Origin: Ailurus styani
Taxonomy: Eukaryota; Chordata; Mammalia; Carnivora; Ailuridae
Length of the DNA stretch: 64,000 nucleotides
Direction: 5' to 3'
Assembly (NCBI GenBank): GCA_002007465.1
Contig: LNAC01000019.1
Coordinates: 1,786,344 to 1,850,343 of the forward strand
The notes beneath the pieces were generated by a model. It was not told the origin of the DNA, ran no database searches, and saw nothing but the letters and a program-made list of their open reading frames with translations. Of the stretch, positions 58,333 through 64,000 are shown piece after piece (position 1 is the stretch's first letter; every line of letters begins with the position of its first letter). The position numbers were made by a program, and so were the translations under genes.

Positions 58333-59132
58333 CACTTCAAGAAGGTTTACAACCGGCAATTTTCAATGGTAGGCTAGAGATGTCTTTTACTCAAGCACTG
58401 GCTCAAATGAAACACATATATATCATGGTAATTTTGAAATTGTGTGTTAGAGAACATAAAGTTTCCAAACTGTACCCATTTGATAAATGTAGCCTTGATT
58501 TCTCCAGAGATATCAAAAATAAATTTAAAAAGAATCCAACACCTCTGATCATATTTTTGTTTTATATCAGTAAAACTCAGGATTACAGAGCTAGGCTGTA
58601 TGCTCCTCAAGTGCATACAATTCACATGAAGCTCGATGTCCCAGAATATCTGAATATGTCTGATTGTTGTTATTTCCTAAAGTGAGTCCATACTCAGACT
58701 TTAAGGATAAAAAATATCAAGGGTCAGGGTGAGGGGGTTGCAAACAGGAGATCTGATGAACAGCTCCATGGGAGCTTATAATTTAGGAAGCTGAAAGATG
58801 GATCCCTGAAACTCTTACATGTTTTTTTACAGCTATGAGAATAAATATCAAAGTAAGTTGTGGAGGACGCATTTTGGGTTTTGTAGAGAAAGTCATCATA
58901 GAGAAAGACAAGGAAAAAAAAAAGCTCAGAGATGGAAAAGATCATTGAGGATTACAGCAGTCCAGGAAAATCTGGGTTGGTCCCCAGTAGGTAAAAGAGA
59001 ATACATATATTATTTGGAGGACTAGCTTAGAGAGAGTGCAGAGCACTCGGCGACAATTTGACGTCAGTAATGAAAACAAACTAACTCATGGAAAGGGGGA
59101 ACAAACAGTTCTTTTTATGAATTAACACTTAC

Positions 59133-59178
59133 TTCCTTCTGGTCTTGGGATGATGGCTCTATTAAAACTATGTAACAG
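59133..59178 (-). CDS. ARHGAP10: ARHGAP10 exon: PH to RhoGAP linker
   Basis: This is a 46-base micro-exon, too short to be found by ORF length. Minus-strand acceptor TTTTACTAG is preceded by a long pyrimidine tract (positions 59181-59205), and the donor is GTAAGTG, a near-perfect match to the splice consensus. It starts on a codon boundary and encodes LLHSFNRAIIPRPEG plus one base of the next codon. The segment joins the PH domain to the RhoGAP domain; the proline near its end is typical of the extended linker in GRAF proteins. Support comes from exact phase agreement with the exons at 61126-61207 and 57012-57077 and from remembered similarity to GRAF family linkers. Confidence 0.92.
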
Positions 59179-61125
59179 CTAGTAAAAGAGAAAAAGGGAA
59201 AACAGTATTTTTAACACATCAATATAAAGGCTTTAAGTAGGCATACCTAGGACTATGCAAAAAAAACAACAACACATTAATACCGGTTAATTATACACTA
59301 ATGTGCTCCAATACTAAGATAAGAAGCAATAAGAGGTATCTCTGAGTCTACTTCGTCTCTTACAGAGAGGTAGGCCCCAGTAGCAAAAACAAGATGAAGG
59401 AGCTATGACTCTTTAGGAACTCATTGAAAATTTATGTAAATTTGAAATGTTCAGCCTTATAGGTATAGAATGACAAAGGAATCACTGCATTCTAAACAAT
59501 AAGATGAAGCTCATTTTTTTCACCACTATTTCTAAAATCTGGTATTTACTTAAGAGATGACTCCTGCCCATAATTTAAATAATTACATCTGAAATAGCTA
59601 GGTGCTAATTCCAGGCTGCCTCTAAGAACTTTAGCACTGACCCATTATTTGCAAGGCATATATAGCACCTGAAAAAAAAAATTCCATAACCTTAAGTGTC
59701 CTCACATGAATAGATAGCTAAATATTTTCTTTCTGCAGATATGCTTTTGTCTGTGTATCTCAAATTAATTACTTCGTTCATTGTTCTAAAGGAGAGGTTA
59801 TATATATCTTCAAGGTTACAATGCCTTTGACAACAGATTTATTTCTCAAAGACTTAGTCATGTGATCTTTTTGCTACCCAAACTCACCTTCCAAAGCACT
59901 TCTTGAATCTCTGGGGAGAGAAGTCCTAGTCACTGTATTGCCTTTACTAGAGAGGATTACTATAATGTGTTTGGGATCTCAGTAACCAGAAATGCTGCAA
60001 ATACTCCTGATTCCCACTAAAAATTTCAAGGACAAATTAAGAATAGACAGAAATAAAACTATGGAGGCTAAATGTAAGTCAAATACAATAAAATAATAGG
60101 CAAACTGGAATACCACTTTTTTGTTTTCCCAAGCGTGATGTATTCCCCTTTATAGCATCTGTTTTTAACACGTATGCTTTGGGTTTTCATTTTTCAAACA
60201 CTGCATGACTGCCACACACACCGTGGCCCAGCTCTCAGGCCCCCATATTCTACACTGCCACCACCGTGTCTCTGCGACCATCAGATAACATTATCTTTTG
60301 CCAGTTTCACAACTCTATTCTGACACTTCTCCTGCTATATATGACCCCTCCTTCATGTTGCAAGCCATTCTCTTTCCCTTTTTTTTAAACCTGCTAAGAT
60401 GACAAATGTTTTCCAGTTAAGTCCACCTGGTTACCTGCTCTGGCAGTTTACTTAGAGTCATAATACTTTCAGCAGGGTTTATTTAAATTGGTTCTATGGT
60501 GTTTTCTATAATTCTATAATTATCCTAAGTCCCCAATTCAATAGCCGCTCTACCAAATTCTCAATTCCTAAAGGCCACCAGTCCACTGAAATGAAAGCAG
60601 TGCTTGAATCAAGTCGCAAAGAGACTGAGTTCGTGTGCCTCTGGATCACTAAGGCCACCTGCTACTGCATACCATAAACCATGAGCCCGAACCAGAAATT
60701 GTTAAATCAAGCAAAATACACTAGAGCAGTCGCTCATAATACTGCCTGTACTGCCTCGTATTTACTGTTCATCTCCACTGAGATCCAAATGAACTGCAAG
60801 CATTTATTGTGTTCATCACCCAAAGAACTGTCAGGTAGGAAAGAAAAAAAAATGAGCGTTTCCACGATTCCCTCAAGCACAGCAAATCTGAATGGCAAAG
60901 TCAAGAAAAATAAAAAATAAAAACTAAGTACACACGGGTCTTCCGTGTGCGGCTGTGAGTTCCAGCCAAATTACTGGAACGCAGAACGCTTCCAAGAGGA
61001 CTCGAAACACCAGCGTCAGCAGGGAACTTTTTTTTCCGAATACCATAAAGCAAAAATCCCATAAAAAGGAATACAAGTCAACACTGAAGGATGTGAACTA
61101 CAACTTGACCGGTGAGGATTCTTAC
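59179..61125 (-). other. ARHGAP10: ARHGAP10 intron (1947 bases)
   Basis: Intron between the last PH exon and the linker exon. I see no clear interspersed repeat in it. The CT-rich part near 60200-60400 might be an old LINE-2 but I cannot support a call. No additional exon with good splice sites was found. Confidence 0.85.
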
Positions 61126-61207
61126 AGCTTCTTTTCCACCCAGAGCTTCCAACCACTGCTTCCGTTCCTCTTCAGAGAACGCCTGCATGGTCAGAGCAGT
61201 GCCAGGC
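61126..61207 (-). CDS. ARHGAP10: ARHGAP10 exon: C-terminal helix of PH domain
   Basis: This is an 82-base exon. On the minus strand it follows acceptor GTCTTTCAG and ends at donor GTAAGA. Its first base completes an arginine codon begun in the upstream exon, which is not in the window; then come 27 whole codons, so it ends on a codon boundary. The peptide contains LTMQAFSEEERKQW followed by LEALGGKEA. This is the typical last amphipathic helix of a PH domain, with the conserved tryptophan in EERKQWLEAL. In GRAF proteins the PH domain works with the BAR domain in binding membrane phosphoinositides. A LINE-1 relic with an LTR nested in it lies just upstream in the gene (61275-62830). Confidence 0.95.
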
Positions 61208-61274
61208 CTGAAAGACACCAGGAATGCAGCAGGTGAGCCCATGGCCGGTAAAACAAACCTCTTATCCACCTTCT

Positions 61275-62830
61275 AATGTTTTATTGTGGGTAGGGAGCAG
61301 GGGTGAGCTTTTAATTGCGACAAAAGACGCATAACGTACCATGTACCATCTTCACAATTTTTAACTGTACAGTGCGGCAGTGTTGAGTATGTTCACGTTA
61401 TCACACAACCAAACCCCAAACTCATCATCTTGTAAAACTAAAACTCTGTACCCATGAAACCACACCCCATTTCCTTTCTCCCCAGCCCCTGGCATGCTCC
61501 CCTTCTACTTTCTATATCTATGAATTAGATTACTCCTTATAAGTGGAATCATACCATGCTTTTTCTTTTTGTAACTTGCTTGTTTCACTTATCACAATAT
61601 CCTCTATTTTCATCCGTGTTGTACCATGTGTCAGAATTCCTTCCTTTTTAAGGCTGAGTAATAGTCCCTAGTGCACATGCACTGCATTTTGCTTATCTAC
61701 TCGCTTGTCCATGGACATTGGGTTGCTTCTACCTTTTGGCTCTTCTAAGCAATGGTGTTATTAACAGAAGTGCACAAATCTCTCAAGACCCAGCTTTCAA
61801 TTCTTTTAGGGATATAGCCAAAAGTGGAATTACTGGGTGTGACATGATAAGAAATAACACATTGGTCTCTGACTCTGTTTCCTGCCACAAAGCTCCTCAT
61901 ACTCTTGGACTCTCCAAAATAAATGTCATTTGATACACTAACGAGATAACAGGGCTGGGAGCTTCCGGACAGCCTCAGGATGGGGGCTGGCTGCCAGGGG
62001 AAATGTGTGACTAGGAGATTGGAACCTTCAGCCCCACCCCTCCATGCCCTTCCAGGAGAGGGGAAGGGGCTGGAGATTGAGTTCCATCCCCAATGGCCAA
62101 TGAATCGATCAATCATTCCTACACAATGAAGATTCTATAAAATACCCTAAGTATCAGAGAGCTTCCAGGTTAGTGAAACCGTGGAGGCACTAGGAGGGTA
62201 GCATGTCCAGAGAGGACATGGAAGCACCAACCCCCTTCCCCTATACCTTGCCTTATATATCTCTTCATCTGGCTGTTCATTTATTTCCATTAGAATATCC
62301 TTTGTCATAAATTGGCAGAAGTAAGTAAACAGTCTTCCTGAGTTCTACGAGCTGTTCTAGAAAATTATCAAACCCAAGATATCAAACCCCAATTTACAGC
62401 AAAAGCACAAGTGACAACCTGGACTTGTGACTGGCATCTGAGGTGGTGGAGGCAGTCTTGTGGGAGTGAGCCCTTACTCCGAAATGTCTTCACTAACTTG
62501 AGGTAGTGCCAAAATTGGGTTAAATTGTAGGATACTCGGTCTCTGCAGAGAACTAGAGACTTGCTGGGTATGGAAAAACCCACATATTTGGAGTACAGAA
62601 CTACTGTGTGAGAAGGAGAAATAATTTTGCCTCCCCCTGGCTCAGTGGTAATTCTATTTTCAATTTTTCCAGGAACTACCACACGTTTTCCACAAGAGCT
62701 GAGCTGTTGTGCGTTCCCACTGACAGAGCACGAGGCTTCCAATTTCTCCACAGCCTCACCAACACTTGTTATGTTATTATCTCTTTTTTTTTTTAAAGTA
62801 GCCATCTTAATGGGTGTGAAGTGCTAGCGA
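61275..62830 (-). mobile_element. Old LINE-1 ORF2/3' region, split by an LTR
   Basis: Plus-strand text is antisense LINE-1: TTTTTAACTGTACAGTGCGG, AACTCTGTACCCATGAAACC, TATAAGTGGAATCATACCA, TTTTAAGGCTGAGTAATAGT, GGACATTGGGTTGCTTCTAC, then after the insert GGTAATTCTATTTTCAATTT, AATTTCTCCACAGCCTCACC and GCCATCTTAATGGGTGTGAA. Old and broken. Confidence 0.85.
61842..62645 (+). mobile_element. LTR-like element, copy 2, nested in LINE-1
   Basis: Interrupts LINE-1 between GGAATTACTGGGTGTGAC and CTCAGTGGTAATTC. Contains CATTGGTCTCTGACTCTG, GTTTCCTGCCACAAAGCTCC, CATATCTCTTCATCTGGCTG, GTGACAACCTGGACTTGTGA, GGCAGTCTTGTGGGAGTGAG. Related to 18842-19455. The 123- and 145-codon minus-strand frames here are by-products. 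Confidence 0.6.
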
Positions 62831-64000
62831 TGACTAAATTTTTATTTATAAAAGAGATACATGCTTAGTGTTACCCAGGCACAGACAGAGTGTAAAACCA
62901 GAAAATCATTTTCTACCCCATGCCAATTCTATGTTCAAGAAGGCAGACTGTTCGCCATTTGGTGTTTCCTTCGTATTTTCTTAGAGGCCTGTGTTGGTCC
63001 TCTGGGCCAAATCTTTCTCAGTTCAGTTTATTCAGATACTCAAAGATTCAGCCAGAAAAACTCTTTATACCGGGAAGGAATAACTAGGTAGAAAAGTCAT
63101 TAATAATGCCTCTTCACGTGGGGGCCGTTTCTCAAATGAAACAAATTTTGAATATTTGATTCATATATTATAAATTAATATTCAAAAAGAATTTTTCTGG
63201 TAAAGAATTAAAAGGCAAAACATAGAAAACTAGAAATGAAAGTAGATGGCTGAAACAAAAACTAAATATTAATTCCTGTTGGGTACTGAATGTAAAGTTG
63301 TTTTAAAGTTATCACTCTTGTGGTGGTATTTCAATGCATTTTTAACTAATGGATAATCTTTTCAAGTAAAGCAAGCAGTAATAATCAACTATAATTCAAT
63401 AATCACTGCAATTTTTATCAAGTGCTGTAAAGTAAAAAGTCCTCCAAAAGCAACGAGCTAAATGTGAATAAGTAGTGTTCCCAACACTCACTCAAACAGG
63501 CATTATGCTTTCTCCCCACATGATCCTTATACAGCACAAGAGAAGTTGTTTGCTTTGGGCTCACTACAAAGTAACTATAGCTACAATTGATAAGCTCTTG
63601 CCTAAGACCATTTTTTCCAGACTGAAATTTGTAGGCAGGGGGAAATCATCAGTAATCCTCCAACCCCACCCCTAAATAGCAAAATGACTCTTAATTGTCT
63701 ACCCGACACTTTTTTGTCTTGGTTCCACTTTTCTATCACCTTGGCACCACACAGACCCAAGGTCCCACCTCCTCCCGCTCTACTACACACAGCATCTTTT
63801 TGGAGCAAGAATCAAGGCAAGATGCCCAGACAACCAGTCTGTTTCAAGAAGTTCCTTGACTGGGACGTGAAGATTTTGGCCCTTATTCTTAGTAACCCAC
63901 ACTGGGCTCAAGGGAGTTAATTAAAATTGTGAGGGAAAACTTCAGATGGCACGAATGTTTTTCTTTACATTCTTTAAGTGATAAAACAATATTTACATAT

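Larger units (their letters stand above)
57078..59132 (-). other. ARHGAP10: ARHGAP10 intron (2055 bases)
   Basis: Intron between the linker exon and the first RhoGAP exon. It holds a degraded CanSINE (57539-57700) and a purine-rich tract (58218-58332). The 188-codon plus-strand frame at 58119-58685, the longest in the window, includes that tract and is probably fortuitous. Nothing else is recognised. Confidence 0.85.
1..64000 (-). other. ARHGAP10: ARHGAP10 (GRAF2) gene body, internal part
   Basis: The window lies wholly inside one minus-strand gene. Eight exons with GT-AG borders and compatible phases encode the end of a PH domain followed by a RhoGAP domain. The protein family is GRAF (BAR-PH-RhoGAP-SH3), cytosolic and membrane-associated regulators that stimulate GTP hydrolysis by Rho-family GTPases. 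Among paralogues, the wording QAFSEEERKQWLEALGG, SLPEPLMTYELHGDFIVPA and [19 protein letters not shown] fits ARHGAP10 better than ARHGAP26 (which I recall with MDIKFQNIVIEILIE and different loop residues) or ARHGAP42. Introns range from about 1.5 to 19.4 kb. The BAR exons, the first part of PH, the Ser/Pro region, SH3 and both UTRs are outside the window. Confidence 0.93.
61208..64000 (-). other. ARHGAP10: ARHGAP10 intron, 3' part (5' end off window)
   Basis: Partial intron upstream of the last PH exon. From 61275 to 62830 it is an old minus-oriented LINE-1 split by an LTR-like element. From 62840 to 64000 I see no repeat and no exon; the frames near 63602-63920 have no family support. Confidence 0.85.

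Noticed and set aside
61745..62116. 123-codon minus-strand open frame
   Set aside because: Also within LINE-1 and LTR-like sequence; no family match.
62368..62805. 145-codon minus-strand open frame
   Set aside because: Lies across an LTR-like element and the LINE-1 it is nested in; repeat-derived.
61208..64000. Search for the preceding PH-domain exon
   Set aside because: No minus-strand segment with a PH-like reading and splice borders was found; the exon is presumably beyond 64000.

Overview
This window is mammalian nuclear DNA, about 60 percent AT, dominated by introns and interspersed repeats. Fourteen tRNA-Lys-type CanSINEs (head motif GGCGCCTGGGTGGCTCAG) show a carnivore. Several copies have the internal form with GTTAAAGCC and the tail form with GCCTACTTG, which I associate with mustelids (ferret, mink, otter, marten group). 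There is no bacterial, phage or plasmid signature.

The only gene I can support is ARHGAP10 (GRAF2), a BAR-PH-RhoGAP-SH3 protein, on the minus strand. Eight internal coding exons lie, in transcript order, at 61126-61207, 59133-59178, 57012-57077, 37503-37577, 30751-30838, 21993-22051, 10803-10908 and 9188-9347. All have GT-AG borders and their phases join without a break, giving 682 coding bases (227 whole codons). They encode the end of the PH domain, the linker, and almost the whole RhoGAP domain including the arginine finger. The 5' exons (BAR and most of PH) lie beyond 64000. The 3' exons (Ser/Pro region and SH3) lie beyond position 1 on the low side; I found no exon in 1-9187.

The rest is intron. 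It holds CanSINEs, several with clear target-site duplications; LINE-1 pieces, nine of eleven antisense to the gene; old LINE-2 and MIR copies; an internally deleted Tigger element; MER20 and MER5A relics; and LTR-type elements, two of them nested. There is also a perfect 39-bp minisatellite and several microsatellites. Stretches of apparently unique intron, for example 35700-37000 and 40080-40215, are the places where intronic regulatory elements might be sought.

I did not find a novel system. The most unusual structure is at 38405-38554: a short L1 insertion whose 5' end carries an inverted copy of its own target flank around an inverted 14-base L1 piece. All repeat family names come from remembered consensus features, not a database search, and many repeat boundaries are approximate.
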